A stretch of DNA of 64,000 nt from Prochlorococcus sp. AG-402-B19 (GTDB lineage Bacteria > Cyanobacteriota > Cyanobacteriia > PCC-6307 > Cyanobiaceae): positions 45,792 through 109,791 of the forward strand of contig QCHM01000005.1 in the NCBI GenBank assembly GCA_003279615.1, given 5' to 3'. The position numbers were made by a program, and so were the translations under genes. A model generated the notes under the pieces. It saw only the letters and a program-made list of their open reading frames with translations. It did not search any database and was not told where the DNA came from. Shown here in pieces: positions 46,235 through 57,862 of the stretch; position 1 is the stretch's first letter, and every line of letters starts with the position of its first letter.

Positions 46235-47212
46235 CTATCGTCTTTTTTTATCTAATTCTGCATAAGCATCAACAACGCGTTGAACTAGTGGGTGTCTTAC
46301 TACATCTGCTGAGGTAAGCCTACAAACTGAAATTCCATCAACTTTTTCTAATAAATCAGATGCCTCAATCAGGCCACTCATCTGTCCGAATGGTAAGTCT
46401 ACTTGGGTTACATCTCCAGTTACAACCATCCTTGACCTCTCACCTAGCCTAGTAAGGACCATTCGCATTTGTGCTTGGGTCGTGTTTTGAGCTTCATCAA
46501 GTATCACAAAAGATTCTTCCAAAGTCCTTCCTCTCATATAAGCCAAAGGAGCGACTTCAATTATGTTTTTTTCTATAAGCAAATTAGTTTTTTCTTGCCC
46601 AAGTAAAGAGTGAAGAGAATCATATAAAGGCCTTAAATAAGGATCCACTTTTTGCTGTAGGTCTCCCGGCAAAAAACCCAATCTTTCTCCAGCTTCAACT
46701 GCAGGTCTTGTCAAAATAATTTTCTCAATTTTTCTCTCTGTAAGCATTCTCACAGCAAATACAGTTGCTAAAAATGTCTTACCTGTTCCTGCTGGACCTA
46801 GAGCAAAGGTAAGGTCACTTTTCTCCATTGCTTCTACATAATTTTTTTGTCTAATAGTTCTGGGTCTTAAAAGATTTCCTCTTTGACTTCTAGCTAGAAC
46901 TTTATTTGTTGATTCCGCATGATCATTCTTTTTTCCATTATCCAAAGCGCAAGCTGCGGCATGTAGGTCAACCGCTGAAACAATTTGTCCTTCTTGCCAG
47001 ATTGGTCTAACTAATTCAACTATTGCTGCAGCTCTCTCTAATTGATACGAATTTCCTTTTATTTCAAGTTGTAATCCTCTTAAAGCAAAAGAAGCTCCAG
47101 TGATGCTTTCTAATCTATGAAGTGTTGACTGACCAGTGCCTGACAAAGCTGTAGCGGCATCGGAATCAGGCAGATCTAAACAAAAGCGACCTTCAGTGGT
47201 TGCTTCAGACAT
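46235..47212 (-). CDS. phoH: PhoH-like ATPase
   Basis: A 325-residue protein. An N-terminal KH-like region (residues 30-95) precedes the ATPase domain with FALGPAGTGKTFLA near residue 136 (Walker A), RGRTLEESFVILDEAQNTT (Walker B) and VVTGDVTQVDLP (sensor-like). It belongs to a family of RNA-linked ATPases that in other bacteria associate with YbeY. It follows rpsP by 37 nt on the same strand, in a ribosome/translation neighbourhood with ffh. Confidence 0.92.
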   Translation of the reverse strand: MSEATTEGRFCLDLPDSDAATALSGTGQSTLHRLESITGASFALRGLQLEIKGNSYQLERAAAIVELVRPIWQEGQIVSAVDLHAAACALDNGKKNDHAESTNKVLARSQRGNLLRPRTIRQKNYVEAMEKSDLTFALGPAGTGKTFLATVFAVRMLTERKIEKIILTRPAVEAGERLGFLPGDLQQKVDPYLRPLYDSLHSLLGQEKTNLLIEKNIIEVAPLAYMRGRTLEESFVILDEAQNTTQAQMRMVLTRLGERSRMVVTGDVTQVDLPFGQMSGLIEASDLLEKVDGISVCRLTSADVVRHPLVQRVVDAYAELDKKRR

Positions 47213-47249
47213 AAATTTTCTTGAAATTATTGATATACATCAAAACTTC

Positions 47250-47582
47250 TTATTCAGAAGTTCCCGATGCATCTGCATCTTTTTTCTTTGCTGATCTTTC
47301 TTTTTCTTGTTTTTGCTTACCTACAACTTCAGCTGGTCGAATCTTCTTTTCAAGAAGTCCTCCTTTTTCTAATAACGTTCTTACTGCATCTGTAGGCTGT
47401 GCACCTTGCCCTAATCGAACTCTTAAAGCCTCAGTATCTAATCTGGTCTCTTTGGTTCTTGGATTGTAAAAGCCTAATTCCTGTAGAGGGCGACCATCTC
47501 GCCTTGATGTGCTATTACAGGCAACTAGACGAAAACTGGCTTCACGCTTTTTACCAAACCGCTTTAGGCGGAGCTTGATCAT
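47250..47582 (-). CDS. rpsP: 30S ribosomal protein S16
   Basis: From the ATG at 47582 the protein begins [20 protein letters not shown], the family start; a longer frame 14 codons upstream lacks support. [14 protein letters not shown] and [23 protein letters not shown] are S16 hallmarks. The C-terminal 25 residues are a lysine-rich tail usual in cyanobacterial S16. It sits between ffh and phoH on one strand. Confidence 0.95.
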   Translation of the reverse strand: MIKLRLKRFGKKREASFRLVACNSTSRRDGRPLQELGFYNPRTKETRLDTEALRVRLGQGAQPTDAVRTLLEKGGLLEKKIRPAEVVGKQKQEKERSAKKKDADASGTSE

Positions 47583-47668
47583 CTTCGATTTATTTGTAAG
47601 TGGATTGAACTCAAAGGTTCTCATTTTAATAATACTCCACAGTTGTTTAATTTCGCCTTTTGTTATCT

Positions 47669-49114
47669 CTAAAGATCACCAAAACCTTTCTTTTTCTTAA
47701 CTGGTCGCTGCCTTCGTGAAGCAGAACCGGGGCCTCCTCTTCCTTTCCTTGATTGATATGTAGTAGCACCTGATGAAGGCATGCCAGGGAGTCCTCCTTC
47801 CATACCAGGAAGACCTCCTCCAGTAGACATTTGCTTCATTAGCCCTCGCATCCGCTGAAAATCAGCAAGCACCTTATCAACGTCCTTAGTCTGATGACCA
47901 CTTCCACTTGCAACTCTTTTTCGTCTAGATGGTTGTGCGGCTAACAACTCAGGTTTAATCCTTTCTTCCGCAGTCATTGAGCCAATCATTGCCTCAATTT
48001 TCTTAAGCTGATCTTCGCCACTTTTAATCATTCCATCATCAATTTTATTCATACCAGGAATCATTTTCAACAACCCACCCAAAGAGCCCATTCGCTTTAT
48101 CATCCTCATCTGCTTCACAAAATCTGAGAAATCAAAAGTTGCCTCTTGAAGCTTCTTTTGCATGATTTCTGCATCAGCGATTTCAACCTCTTTCTGTGCT
48201 TTTTCAACAAGGGTTAAAACATCTCCCATACCCAAGATTCTGCTTGCCATTCTCTCGGGATAGAAAGGTTGCAATGCTTCAACCTTTTCTCCAGTGCCAA
48301 TAAATTTGATTGGTTTTCCACTGATTTTCCTAATAGAAAGAGCCGCACCACCTCTCGAGTCTCCATCTAGCTTTGTCAGAACAGCACCTGTTATTCCTAC
48401 TTTTTCATGAAAACTTCTAGTAATATCAGCGGCCTCTTGGCCAATCATGGAATCAACGACTAACAAAACCTCATCAGGTTGAACGGCTTCTTTGATGCGA
48501 ACCATTTCGCCCATCATTTCTGTATCTATTTGAAGTCGACCAGCAGTATCGACAAGAACAGTGTCAAAGCCCTCTTCTTTAGCTTTTTCCAAGCCTTTCC
48601 TTGCAATTTCCTCTGGCTTAGAATTGGAACTTAAATTAAAAACCTCTACATCAATTTGCTTCCCCAAAGTTACTAATTGATCAATAGCTGCAGGTCTATA
48701 TGTATCAGCAGCAACTAGTAATGGCTTTTGACTTTTTTCCTTAAGAAGCAATCCAAGTTTTGCTGTAGCTGTAGTTTTTCCAGCACCCTGAAGTCCAGCC
48801 ATCAAAATAACGGTTGGTTTTTGTTCTGAATTTGCCAAGGGATCATTCTCTCCTCCCATGACATTCACAAGTTGCTCATGAACTACTTGAATAAATTTCT
48901 GCCCCGGGTTTATACCTCTGACAACTTCTGTACCAATTGCCTTGACTCTTACATCTGCAATAAATTCTTTAACAACAGACAAACTAACATCAGCTTCTAA
49001 TAGCGCTCGCCGAACTTGTTTAAGTGCTTCATCAACATTCTCCTCTGAAATTTTAGCTTCACCTTTAAATGCCTTTACAGCATCTTCAAATTGATTAGTT
49101 AGTTCCTCAAACAT
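47669..49114 (-). CDS. ffh: Signal recognition particle protein Ffh
   Basis: A 481-residue GTPase. The N domain (residues 1-90) is followed by the G domain with [24 protein letters not shown] and [10 protein letters not shown], then the methionine-rich M domain with [21 protein letters not shown] and GSGHQTKDV that binds 4.5S RNA and signal sequences. A glycine-proline-rich basic tail ends it. It targets membrane proteins co-translationally, including to thylakoids. Confidence 0.96.
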   Translation of the reverse strand: MFEELTNQFEDAVKAFKGEAKISEENVDEALKQVRRALLEADVSLSVVKEFIADVRVKAIGTEVVRGINPGQKFIQVVHEQLVNVMGGENDPLANSEQKPTVILMAGLQGAGKTTATAKLGLLLKEKSQKPLLVAADTYRPAAIDQLVTLGKQIDVEVFNLSSNSKPEEIARKGLEKAKEEGFDTVLVDTAGRLQIDTEMMGEMVRIKEAVQPDEVLLVVDSMIGQEAADITRSFHEKVGITGAVLTKLDGDSRGGAALSIRKISGKPIKFIGTGEKVEALQPFYPERMASRILGMGDVLTLVEKAQKEVEIADAEIMQKKLQEATFDFSDFVKQMRMIKRMGSLGGLLKMIPGMNKIDDGMIKSGEDQLKKIEAMIGSMTAEERIKPELLAAQPSRRKRVASGSGHQTKDVDKVLADFQRMRGLMKQMSTGGGLPGMEGGLPGMPSSGATTYQSRKGRGGPGSASRRQRPVKKKKGFGDL

Positions 49115-49152
49115 TGCCTTAAAGGTACAGAATTAATTTTAAAAATTATTTT

Positions 49153-51207
49153 TTAATTACCACTAATATAATCAACTACTTGCCAAATATTTTTATTCTT
49201 ACCAATAATATATTTTACTCTCAAAGAAGGAATGACAGTTTCTGATATAATTTCACCCGAAGAACTAAACCTTTTATCTTTATAGTTTAATACAACATCT
49301 GCTGCGATCCTATTTAGTGATCTTTGAACAATGTTAATTGACGTTATATTTGCATCAATGATCTGTATTTGACCTAGTAAATTATCTTTCTTTCTTTGAT
49401 CTAGAACCCTATTAAATAGAGAAGGTCTTGCTACGGAAATAAGATTTTCACTTTCTTGTCCATTCAAGATATCTGCTTTTCCCTTCAACCAAGCTTCGAT
49501 AAGAAACTGAATTTCTTCAACCTTAGGCTCAATAGTAGTAAGTGGTAATGTTTGATTTAAATCTACTTTTTCTTTCTTGTTTGCATTTTCATCTAATAGA
49601 TTAGCACTAGTTTTTACATTGTCAGGTTTAACCAAGTCCGCACTCTCAGTATTATCTACCTTTTTCACTTCAAATGGTTTTCTTTGTGTAATTGTTCCTA
49701 AACTTATTCCAATAATAAATAAACCAATAAATGCTATTGAGCTCGTAAAAATAGGTCGTTTTGATACATAAGATTTAAAATCTGAGTTTTTTATAGTTTC
49801 AAATACTGAATAATATTTTGAAATTATCTTTTTGATTAAATCAGAACTTAAAAAAGTATCTTTTTTTGTTGATGCTGAATTGAAAGACTTTTCTTTCAAA
49901 ATCTCATCTATAGCCCCACCTGGCATTGGCAAATCAGCTTCTGTATCTAGAGTATTGAATGAATTATTCTCAGTTTGTTGATCAGGTCCTAAAGACGATA
50001 GGAATGAAAAGCCAGCCTTTGCAATACCTAAAGCTCCCTTTGTTTCCAATTGCTCTACATATTCTTGTACTTCTTTAGTGGCAAACCAATCATCAAGATT
50101 TACAGTTTGATTTTCAACATCCCTATAACCAACTAATACATCTTTTTTTAACCAAGTTCGACAATAGTCACAAAGAGCCCCAAGAGTCTCCCCGGGATAA
50201 TTATCTAACCAGTCTCTTAATTTCTCATCTGAACTACTTCTAAAGCGAGACTCTGCTTGCTTTACATCCCCTAGCAACAGATCTAAACATCCAATTAATG
50301 GCATAGCATCAAAACCATTAATATTTATATTTCGAAGATATTTACGAGCCTCTTGTAAAAGTTCTGGATTCCTAAAAGAGAAACCAGAGGCGATTAAGGC
50401 GAAGGCAGCAAGAAATCCTGCGTCTTCAGAACCCCTTCTATACCAATTTACATAAAGTTTTGATTGTTCTTTAGCAGTTAAAAATTTTCTGATTTGAAGG
50501 AAAAATAGCTCAAAATCATTTTGATTTAATCCTGCTATTTTCTCTGAATTTCTTTTCCCCTCCAGTCCGCCCCTTTTATTAACAAAATCTTCCAAGAATC
50601 TGATGCCTTCCTGATGTGATTTCTCCTCGTCCTTCTCTCTACTTAACAAATCAAGAATTCTGTAAGGAAGTAAAGTTTCTAAATCTGATTCAAGAGTTTT
50701 TCTTTCTTCAACAAGCTTCCCCATCCGTTGTAATAACTGTATTCCCTCCTGAAGCAACTCTGCACCAGATGCATATCTTCTACAGGCCTGTTCATCAATA
50801 GAAGCGTCTCTGCAAGACAATGCTGCTATTAATGTCAAATCAGATTCTCTACCACTACCCAAAGCAGGGGCCTGGGGAGGTTGCAATGCTTTTTTGGCAA
50901 GTTTAAATGCTTGTAGAGAAGCATTTGATTCCCACAGGAGAAGCAACCCAGCGACTTCTCGATTTGAAGACAAATCAAGTCCTGATGAACCTTCAACAAG
51001 AGCCAGTTCGTAAGATTGTCGCTCGGAGGGGTTAGACAGCAGATCAGCAGAAAGTCTTAGCAGCTCAGATCTCTGAGCTAAAACTTCATATGTAAATCCT
51101 TGCTTGGGAGGACGATCTAGTCTTAACTGAAAAGCCCTAAGGACTTCTTCAGCATTTGCAGAAGGGCTAACCCCCAATAAGCGAAAATGATCAATAGGTA
51201 ATTCCAA
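49153..51207 (-). CDS. ftn2: Cell division protein Ftn2/ZipN (ARC6 homologue)
   Basis: A 684-residue FtsZ-tethering protein of cyanobacterial division. Residues 1-70 form a J-like domain (DHFRLLGVSPSANAEEVLRAF) lacking the HPD motif. Helical repeats extend to about residue 400. A single membrane helix (SSIAFIGLFIIGISLG) lies near residues 486-505. The C-terminal 110 residues (IQFLIEAWLKGKADIL onward, DUF4101) are periplasmic. It is divergent from pdhA. The organisation matches ARC6/Ftn2 closely. Confidence 0.92.
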   Translation of the reverse strand: MELPIDHFRLLGVSPSANAEEVLRAFQLRLDRPPKQGFTYEVLAQRSELLRLSADLLSNPSERQSYELALVEGSSGLDLSSNREVAGLLLLWESNASLQAFKLAKKALQPPQAPALGSGRESDLTLIAALSCRDASIDEQACRRYASGAELLQEGIQLLQRMGKLVEERKTLESDLETLLPYRILDLLSREKDEEKSHQEGIRFLEDFVNKRGGLEGKRNSEKIAGLNQNDFELFFLQIRKFLTAKEQSKLYVNWYRRGSEDAGFLAAFALIASGFSFRNPELLQEARKYLRNININGFDAMPLIGCLDLLLGDVKQAESRFRSSSDEKLRDWLDNYPGETLGALCDYCRTWLKKDVLVGYRDVENQTVNLDDWFATKEVQEYVEQLETKGALGIAKAGFSFLSSLGPDQQTENNSFNTLDTEADLPMPGGAIDEILKEKSFNSASTKKDTFLSSDLIKKIISKYYSVFETIKNSDFKSYVSKRPIFTSSIAFIGLFIIGISLGTITQRKPFEVKKVDNTESADLVKPDNVKTSANLLDENANKKEKVDLNQTLPLTTIEPKVEEIQFLIEAWLKGKADILNGQESENLISVARPSLFNRVLDQRKKDNLLGQIQIIDANITSINIVQRSLNRIAADVVLNYKDKRFSSSGEIISETVIPSLRVKYIIGKNKNIWQVVDYISGN

Positions 51208-51302
51208 TCGCTACTAGGTAATCAGAAAAAAGCTCTAGGCATCGTAAGGGGTTTTAACCATTTTGCATCCATTGACGCTTAAAGTCTAAAAAGGATTGAT
51301 AC

Positions 51303-52397
51303 GTGAATATGAACAAAATCATGTCTCCCAACCCAAACCAAACCAGCCAAGACCCTATTCAGCACAGGGAACATGCTGATAGATTAAGCAATCTTGGCAA
51401 TTCAAAACCAGCTGAAATTAACAAAGAAATTGGTTTAAATCTTTTCAAAGATATGACTTTGGGAAGAAGATTTGAAGATAAATGCGCTGAAATGTATTAC
51501 AGAGGAAAGATGTTTGGATTTGTTCATCTTTACAACGGGCAAGAAGCAATAAGTTCAGGTGTTATTGGAGCGATGCAACGGAAGCATGACTGGTTTTGCA
51601 GCACTTATAGAGATCATGTTCATGCTTTGAGTGCAGGAGTCCCTGCGAAAGAGGTAATGAGCGAGCTATTTGGTAAAGAGACAGGCTGCAGTAAGGGAAG
51701 AGGAGGGTCTATGCATCTATTTTCAAAAGAACATCATCTCCTTGGAGGTTATGCATTTATTGGTGAAGGTATTCCAGTTGCCTTGGGAGCAGCTTTTACC
51801 AGTAAATACAAAAAAGAGGCTCTTAATGAAAAGAGCGATTCAGTAACAGCAGCCTTTTTTGGAGACGGAACTTGCAACATTGGTCAATTTTATGAATGTT
51901 TAAATATGGCCCAGTTGTGGAAATTACCAATAATTTTCGTAGTAGAAAATAATAAATGGGCAATTGGAATGGCTCATGACAGAGCAACTAGTGAGACGGA
52001 AATATGGAGAAAAGCTGCTGCATTTGGGATGCCAGGAGAAGAAATTGATGGGATGGATGTGCTAGCCGTAAGAGGGGCTGCTCAAAGGGCTGTAAAGCGA
52101 GCAAGAGCCGGAGAAGGTCCTACTTTAATAGAATGTCTCACTTACAGATTCAGAGGGCATTCATTAGCCGATCCTGATGAACTTAGATCAGAAAAAGAGA
52201 AAGAATTCTGGGCCCAAAAAGATCCATTAAAAAAACTAAAAAATGATCTAACTATTTCGGGATTAGCGTCTGAGGAAGAATTAAAAAATATTGAAACACA
52301 AATTGATCAAGAAGTTAATGAATCCGTTGAATTTGCTCTAAATGCACCAGAGCCCAACCCTAGTGAACTAACGAAATACATCTGGGCAGAAAACTAA
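51303..52397 (+). CDS. pdhA: Pyruvate dehydrogenase E1 alpha subunit
   Basis: A 364-residue subunit. [21 protein letters not shown] and [21 protein letters not shown] precede the thiamine-diphosphate motif [12 protein letters not shown] through [26 protein letters not shown] near residue 288 is the phosphorylation-loop region of E1 alpha. The listed start is GTG at 51303; the ATG at 51309 is equally possible. It supplies acetyl-CoA with lpd (E3), also in this window. Confidence 0.95.
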   Translation: MNMNKIMSPNPNQTSQDPIQHREHADRLSNLGNSKPAEINKEIGLNLFKDMTLGRRFEDKCAEMYYRGKMFGFVHLYNGQEAISSGVIGAMQRKHDWFCSTYRDHVHALSAGVPAKEVMSELFGKETGCSKGRGGSMHLFSKEHHLLGGYAFIGEGIPVALGAAFTSKYKKEALNEKSDSVTAAFFGDGTCNIGQFYECLNMAQLWKLPIIFVVENNKWAIGMAHDRATSETEIWRKAAAFGMPGEEIDGMDVLAVRGAAQRAVKRARAGEGPTLIECLTYRFRGHSLADPDELRSEKEKEFWAQKDPLKKLKNDLTISGLASEEELKNIETQIDQEVNESVEFALNAPEPNPSELTKYIWAEN

Positions 52398-52410
52398 TAC
52401 TAATTAATTT

Positions 52411-53352
52411 TTAAATTCCACTTGGTAGTTTTCTTGTGAGGTTTCTCAATTTCCTCAAAGCTTTGAGCTCTACTTGCCTGACCCTCTCGCGCGAAACCTG
52501 TAGAAGTCTTCCTATCTCAGCAAGAGTATGTCTTTCATTACCCTCTAATCCAAATCTAAGCCTAATAACATGCTGTTCTTGTTCACTTAGATGACTTAGC
52601 CACCTCCCAAGTTGCTCTTGATGAATTTTTTGCTCAACTTTATCAAGTGGTTCTTCTCCTGAACCATCTGCTATTAAATCCCCGAGGAAGCTACGGCCCT
52701 CATCGCCATTAACTGGGGCATCAAGACTGCTTGTAGTTAGGGCTTGTCTTAAAATCGAATCAAGTTCTTCTACCTCAATTTCCATTGCCTCAGCTATTTC
52801 AATTCGACTAGGCATTGCCCCAAGCTTATGAGCTAAGTCCAAGCTAACTTTTCTTATAGTTGCCAATCTCTCGCTTAGATGAACTGGCAATCGAATAGTT
52901 CTTGACTGGCAGGCAATGGCCCTAGTCATACTTTGTCTAATCCACCAGAAAGCATAGGTAGAAAACTTGTAACCACGAGTGGGGTCAAATTTTTCTACCG
53001 CTCTCTCTAAACCAAGAGAACCCTCTTGAACCAAATCAAGTAATTCAAGGCCTTTCCCTTGATATTTCTTAGCAACACTTACTACTAAGCGAAGATTAGC
53101 TTTCATCATTCTTTCCTTTGCTCTTCTTCCAATTCGAATCAATCTTCGTTGATGAGAATTAAATTCTTTACTTTGCTCTTTTATTTGGCCATCCTCGGTG
53201 AGAGTCATCATAGTTTGAACCTGATTACCAAGTTCAATTTCCTCTGCAGGCGTTAAGAGAGGAACCCTTCCTATAGAAGAGAGGTACCAACTAATTGGAT
53301 CACTGCTGCGTCGTTTTTGAGATTCAGCAGGCTTGGGTGCAGATGAAACCAT
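52411..53352 (-). CDS. Group 2-type RNA polymerase sigma-70 factor
   Basis: A 313-residue sigma factor. SDPISWYLSSIGRVPLLTPAEE begins region 1.2, LIRIGRRAKERMMKANLRLVVSVAKKY and DLVQEGSLGLERAVEKFDPTRG with FSTYAFWWIRQSM form region 2, and TLAEIGRLLQVSRERVRQVELKALRKLR is region 4.2. There is no region 1.1 or non-conserved region, so it is a group 2 (non-essential) type rather than the primary factor. Such factors in cyanobacteria respond to light, nutrients or circadian cues. Its target set is unknown. Confidence 0.9.
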   Translation of the reverse strand: MVSSAPKPAESQKRRSSDPISWYLSSIGRVPLLTPAEEIELGNQVQTMMTLTEDGQIKEQSKEFNSHQRRLIRIGRRAKERMMKANLRLVVSVAKKYQGKGLELLDLVQEGSLGLERAVEKFDPTRGYKFSTYAFWWIRQSMTRAIACQSRTIRLPVHLSERLATIRKVSLDLAHKLGAMPSRIEIAEAMEIEVEELDSILRQALTTSSLDAPVNGDEGRSFLGDLIADGSGEEPLDKVEQKIHQEQLGRWLSHLSEQEQHVIRLRFGLEGNERHTLAEIGRLLQVSRERVRQVELKALRKLRNLTRKLPSGI

Positions 53353-53510
53353 TGTTTCTTGACCCCATACTTCAAAGTGATAAGACTTTCCTACATAAAT
53401 CGCAAAATACGCCCGGGTTTCAAGAAGGCTTCAGATTCTGTTGATGATTAGTTAACAAATGACACTAAATAGCCGATTAAAAGCCCTGTAAATGTTTGTT
53501 TCAAAACATT

Positions 53511-55058
53511 TCAAGAACTTTCCTTTTTTATTATTTCACTAAGAAAAGTGCAAATAGCACTTGCATTGCTCCCTCTTAAGCAAGATGCACCAGCATATGC
53601 ATGCATCAATGCAGAGGCAGCAAGCAAATTCGTATCCAATTGTTTAGTACTTGCCAGGCCAATAGCTCCCATCCCTGAAACAAAACCAGCCAAAACATCT
53701 CCAAGGCCAGTTCTTGCAATACTTGAATTCACTTGTCCTATTTGCCAGGTTTTTCCTTGTGGATCAGAAATAACACTATGTGCACATTTCAATAAGACCG
53801 AACAACTGCAAGTTTTTGCAGCTTCAATTCCAGCCCTCAAAGGATTCGAGCTATCAATTAAAGGGAAAAGCCTTTTAAATTCATCAAGATGAGGAGTAAG
53901 CCAGGTAGGACCTTGTCTATCGTTTAGCCATTCCCAACCTTTCGAAGTTATCGACAGACGATTTATTGCATCAGCATCAAGAACAAGTAAGCCTTTGAAA
54001 TCCTGTAAAGCATTGCAAAAGATGACTTTCTCTTTAGGAATTCCTAATCCAGGGCCAAGCAAAATCGAGTCAAACCTATTTAAATCAACTTCATTTAAAA
54101 CTTTAGAAAAGTCAGAAGATCCATCAGGCAAGACATCTAAATCTCCACTTAATAAAACCTCAGGATGAGTACTCCAGAGAGCAGATGAAACTGAATTAGG
54201 CAAAATAGCGCTAACACTTCCTGCTCCACTTGCCAACGCTCCATTCAAGGCAAGGGATGCTGCTCCTTTATACTTCTCACTTCCTGCAATCACCAGAACT
54301 CTTCCTCTTTGGTATTTACTTTTACTTTTACTTGGCTTCGGCCAAGTAAAAGTAGACAAGTCTGCAAAAGAAATCCTTAAAGGCTGCGTTTCAGGTAATT
54401 CAGCCAAAATCTTCTGTGGAATCCCAATATCTAGCCTCTCTATGCGGCCTACAAAATCTATAGCTGAATCTTGAATTAAACCAGATTTAAATAAACCTAA
54501 AGATAATGTTGAACTAGCTTTAAATGATGTATTTGATATTGTATTTCCATTATCTGAATCTAATCCAGCGGGAACATCAATACTAATTAATTTATCAGGA
54601 CTAGATTTCTTCTTCGTATTCAATAAGTGAACTATTTCATCAGAAATAATCCTTGATTGACCTAATCCAAATAATGCCTCAATCCATAATGAATCAGAAT
54701 TCGAATCAGGTTTATGCTCCAAGTTTTCAATACCTATTCGAATTGCATAGTCGAAATGTTTTTGTGTTAATTCTTTTTTCAATGGGAATGGACACCAAAT
54801 AGAGATCTCAACACCTGCCATATAAAGTTCTCTTGCAACAACAAGCCCATCGCCTCCGTTGTGCCCTGGTCCTACTAAAACGATTGCACCATTTTCAATC
54901 AATCCTTGTCTGTCTAATATCCATGTAGAGATACCAATCCCTACTTTTTCCATCAGAGCTTCAACAGGCATACCCATAGAAAACATTTGTTTTTCTATGG
55001 TTTGCATCTGCTCTGAAGAAACCATCAAATGTTGAGAATCATATTGAGGCCAATTCAA
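53511..55058 (-). CDS. nnr: Bifunctional NAD(P)HX epimerase / ADP-dependent dehydratase
   Basis: From the chosen TTG at 55058 the protein starts LNWPQYDSQHLMVSSEQM, close to the usual family start. The longest frame, to 55133, would overlap mnmA's start and is unlikely. The ATG at 55025 is another option. The N-terminal epimerase has GHNGGDGLVVARELYMAG and SIDVPAGLDSD. The C-terminal kinase-like dehydratase has VIAGSEKYKGAASLA, GPGLG, LDADAIN and ARTGLGDVLAGF. It repairs hydrated NADH and NADPH. It is divergent from mnmA. Confidence 0.9.
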   Translation of the reverse strand: MNWPQYDSQHLMVSSEQMQTIEKQMFSMGMPVEALMEKVGIGISTWILDRQGLIENGAIVLVGPGHNGGDGLVVARELYMAGVEISIWCPFPLKKELTQKHFDYAIRIGIENLEHKPDSNSDSLWIEALFGLGQSRIISDEIVHLLNTKKKSSPDKLISIDVPAGLDSDNGNTISNTSFKASSTLSLGLFKSGLIQDSAIDFVGRIERLDIGIPQKILAELPETQPLRISFADLSTFTWPKPSKSKSKYQRGRVLVIAGSEKYKGAASLALNGALASGAGSVSAILPNSVSSALWSTHPEVLLSGDLDVLPDGSSDFSKVLNEVDLNRFDSILLGPGLGIPKEKVIFCNALQDFKGLLVLDADAINRLSITSKGWEWLNDRQGPTWLTPHLDEFKRLFPLIDSSNPLRAGIEAAKTCSCSVLLKCAHSVISDPQGKTWQIGQVNSSIARTGLGDVLAGFVSGMGAIGLASTKQLDTNLLAASALMHAYAGASCLRGSNASAICTFLSEIIKKESS

Positions 55059-55102
55059 AATCAAAAAGCAAGCAAACCCACTATGAATAGTAGTTACTAT
55101 CA

Positions 55103-56317
55103 ATGCCCATGAATGTGGAAACAAGTGAAACAAAAAAAGTTTTAAATCATTTGACTTCAGAAGAAGCAGTCACGAAAACATTAAAAAGACTGCAAGCATT
55201 TTCTGGAAATCATTCGGTTGTAGTAGGGCTTTCCGGAGGCGTAGATAGCTCCTTAACGGCGGCTCTCCTCTGTGAAGCTGGTTGGGATGTAGTGGGATTA
55301 ACTTTGTGGCTAATGAAAGGGAAAGGGTCTTGCTGCTCAGATGGATTAATTGATGCAGCAGGGATATGTGATCAACTTGGAATTAAGCATCACATAGTCG
55401 ATTCAAAAGAAATTTTCCAAAAAGAAATAATCAATAATGTTGTAAAAGGATATGAGGAAGGAATTACTCCTTTACCCTGCTCTCGCTGCAATAAATCAGT
55501 CAAATTCTCAGAAATGCTGAAATGGGTTAAAGAAAATAAAAATGTCGAAAAGATCGCTACAGGGCATTACGCAAGGATTAGATATTCAAATGAATCTTTC
55601 GATAGGAATGATCTTCCGAGTGATGGAATTAAAAGACATAAGCTTTTAAGAGGTAAAGATCTCAACAAAGATCAAAGCTATTTTTTATATGATCTCCCAC
55701 AAGAAATCTTAGGAAAAACAATTTTTCCTCTTGGCGAATTAACTAAAGAGATAACACGAGTCGAAGCTTTTAAACATTCATTAAAAACTGCCGAAAAGCC
55801 AGAAAGTCAAGACCTTTGTCTCGCTGAACATTACGGATCAATGAATGCTTTTATTGATAAGTATCTACCCCAGAAGGAAGGAGAAATTGTTCTTAAAAAC
55901 GGGAAAGTTATAGGTTCCCATAATGGAATTCAGCATTTCACGATAGGACAACGAAAGGGATTAGGTATTGCATGGGAAGTTCCTCTACATGTTGTTGAAA
56001 TTGATGCTTCTCTAAACAGAGTAATTGTTGCTCCAAGAGAAGATTCTGGTAAGTCAGAGTGTATTGTCAAAGATATAAATTGGGTATCAATTGAAGCACC
56101 TCAAAAACCAATAGAAGTTGAGGTCCAAATCAGATACAGAAGCAGAGCAGTAAAAGCAAAGTTAATACCAATTATTGATAGTAATAAAGAAAATTATTGT
56201 TATAAATGTCATATTCATTTTGAAGAAAATCAATTTTCAATTACTCCTGGACAAGCAGCAGTATTTTATAAGGGTGATTATGTATTGGGAGGAGGAATTA
56301 TTTCGAAAGAGTATTAA
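55103..56317 (+). CDS. mnmA: tRNA-specific 2-thiouridylase MnmA
   Basis: A 404-residue enzyme that makes s2U34 in tRNAs for Lys, Glu and Gln. [17 protein letters not shown] near residue 38 is the P-loop, [12 protein letters not shown] holds the first catalytic cysteine, [11 protein letters not shown] is the tRNA-binding segment, and [13 protein letters not shown] holds the second cysteine. The C-terminal barrel ends [13 protein letters not shown]. It overlaps lnt by 4 nt at the convergent 3' ends. Confidence 0.95.
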   Translation: MPMNVETSETKKVLNHLTSEEAVTKTLKRLQAFSGNHSVVVGLSGGVDSSLTAALLCEAGWDVVGLTLWLMKGKGSCCSDGLIDAAGICDQLGIKHHIVDSKEIFQKEIINNVVKGYEEGITPLPCSRCNKSVKFSEMLKWVKENKNVEKIATGHYARIRYSNESFDRNDLPSDGIKRHKLLRGKDLNKDQSYFLYDLPQEILGKTIFPLGELTKEITRVEAFKHSLKTAEKPESQDLCLAEHYGSMNAFIDKYLPQKEGEIVLKNGKVIGSHNGIQHFTIGQRKGLGIAWEVPLHVVEIDASLNRVIVAPREDSGKSECIVKDINWVSIEAPQKPIEVEVQIRYRSRAVKAKLIPIIDSNKENYCYKCHIHFEENQFSITPGQAAVFYKGDYVLGGGIISKEY

Positions 56318-57789
56318 TTTAAATCATGCTTACGTAATCGCGAAACGCCTATTAAACTTATAAAAATAACTGAAATCAAAGGCAAATCAGAAATGAGTGT
56401 ATATAGTGTTTTCTTTGCATTTAGTTCAAGATCAACAAGTTGAACAAGTTCTTTATTTGGTTTAAGGAGGGTATCAATTCTTCCATTACTTTTAATCAAA
56501 GATGTTGGTCCGGTATTGGAGACAGATATTAAATTTTTTGATGTTTCTATACTCCTTAATTGAGCAATCGATAAAAATTGTCTTTGCAAAGAAATAGGAT
56601 AGGGATCTAAATTTGCAATAACTAAAATCCATTTAGCCCCTTGATTTACTGCTTTAGCTATAGCTTTCCCATTACTCAATTCATAACAAATAGCACCTGC
56701 AAGAGATGGGCCATCCCAATCAAGGAGTCTTGATGGATTCCCACTTTCAATTCCACCTACTGCAGAAAGACCATTTTTCAAAAAATTTGGCAATTCAGGA
56801 ATCCATTCTCCTAGAGGAACTAATCTAGATTTATCCAATACATCCGAAAAAGACTCTTCACCAGGTTTAAAAGCTAATAGTGAACTTCGTAGAGAACCAT
56901 TTATTTTCCTGAAGCCTCCAGATAGAAATTTAATAGGAAAATCTCGAATCTTTGATCTATCGACAGGCAACGTTCCCTCTGGAGCAATTAAAAAAGATGC
57001 ATTCATTTCAACAGCATCAGTTAATGCTCTATTTACTTTTGAAGGCAAAGCATTTATTTCTTCCTGACTAAATTTTTGTCTTATTGGAATATTTGTTTGC
57101 CACATCGCCACCTGTTCTGCCGAATCAGTTGGAGAATCCAACAACAAGATAAATCCAATTAAATGAGCTAACGAAAAACAAGCAAATCCAACAAAAATCA
57201 ATTTCTTGAGTTTTTTTCTGACTTGAAAAGCAATTGAAAGTTGCCAAATCCACCATCCAGCTAAAAGATGGATTGAGGCCAAGCCGCCCGAACCTATCCA
57301 TCTTGCTAATCCAGCCAAATATCTATCTTGTGGCAATAAACTTGGCCCTACACCCATCCAAAACAAAGGGCCTCTAGATAGGATTTCTTCAGTTAGGCCC
57401 CATATTGTTGATAATAAGACGGCATAAATAAACTTATTTTCTAATTTAGAAAACTTCAGTCTTCCAGAAGCTAAAAAAATTCTCAAAGCTGACCAACTAA
57501 AAACCAGCGCCCCTCCAAAGGCTCCACAAAAAAGCCATATAAAAATGGTAATAGGCAAGCTTAAATTTGAGTTTATTCCTACCCAACTGAGTGGATGTAA
57601 AGATAGCAACCACTTATGACTCCATAAAATAGCCATCCCACCCCAACAAAACCCTCCCCATGGATTCTTGCTAGCAGGCCAAAGTAAAGATATTCCCAAA
57701 AGCATGAATACATAATTACCTTCACTAAGGGAGATTCCTGCTAGAGCACCGCCAGCAAAAGCTTTTATAAAAAGGGAATAGATATTCAT
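56314..57789 (-). CDS. lnt: Apolipoprotein N-acyltransferase
   Basis: A 491-residue membrane enzyme for the last step of lipoprotein maturation. About six helices occupy residues 1-215, and the nitrilase-fold domain follows. The catalytic triad is visible as Glu in LIAPEGTLP, Lys in [16 protein letters not shown] and Cys in [11 protein letters not shown] final helix closes the protein. It converges on mnmA with a 4-nt overlap. Confidence 0.9.
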   Translation of the reverse strand: MNIYSLFIKAFAGGALAGISLSEGNYVFMLLGISLLWPASKNPWGGFCWGGMAILWSHKWLLSLHPLSWVGINSNLSLPITIFIWLFCGAFGGALVFSWSALRIFLASGRLKFSKLENKFIYAVLLSTIWGLTEEILSRGPLFWMGVGPSLLPQDRYLAGLARWIGSGGLASIHLLAGWWIWQLSIAFQVRKKLKKLIFVGFACFSLAHLIGFILLLDSPTDSAEQVAMWQTNIPIRQKFSQEEINALPSKVNRALTDAVEMNASFLIAPEGTLPVDRSKIRDFPIKFLSGGFRKINGSLRSSLLAFKPGEESFSDVLDKSRLVPLGEWIPELPNFLKNGLSAVGGIESGNPSRLLDWDGPSLAGAICYELSNGKAIAKAVNQGAKWILVIANLDPYPISLQRQFLSIAQLRSIETSKNLISVSNTGPTSLIKSNGRIDTLLKPNKELVQLVDLELNAKKTLYTLISDLPLISVIFISLIGVSRLRKHDLN

Positions 57790-57862
57790 AAATCTAATTT
57801 AATAAAATATACACCGACAAAATTCATACTCTCTGGTTAGTTATCTTTTAAATAGATGAAAT

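Noticed and set aside
47583..47624. Longer S16 start 14 codons upstream
   Set aside because: S16 family members begin at the internal MIKLRL; the upstream codons look like leader sequence.
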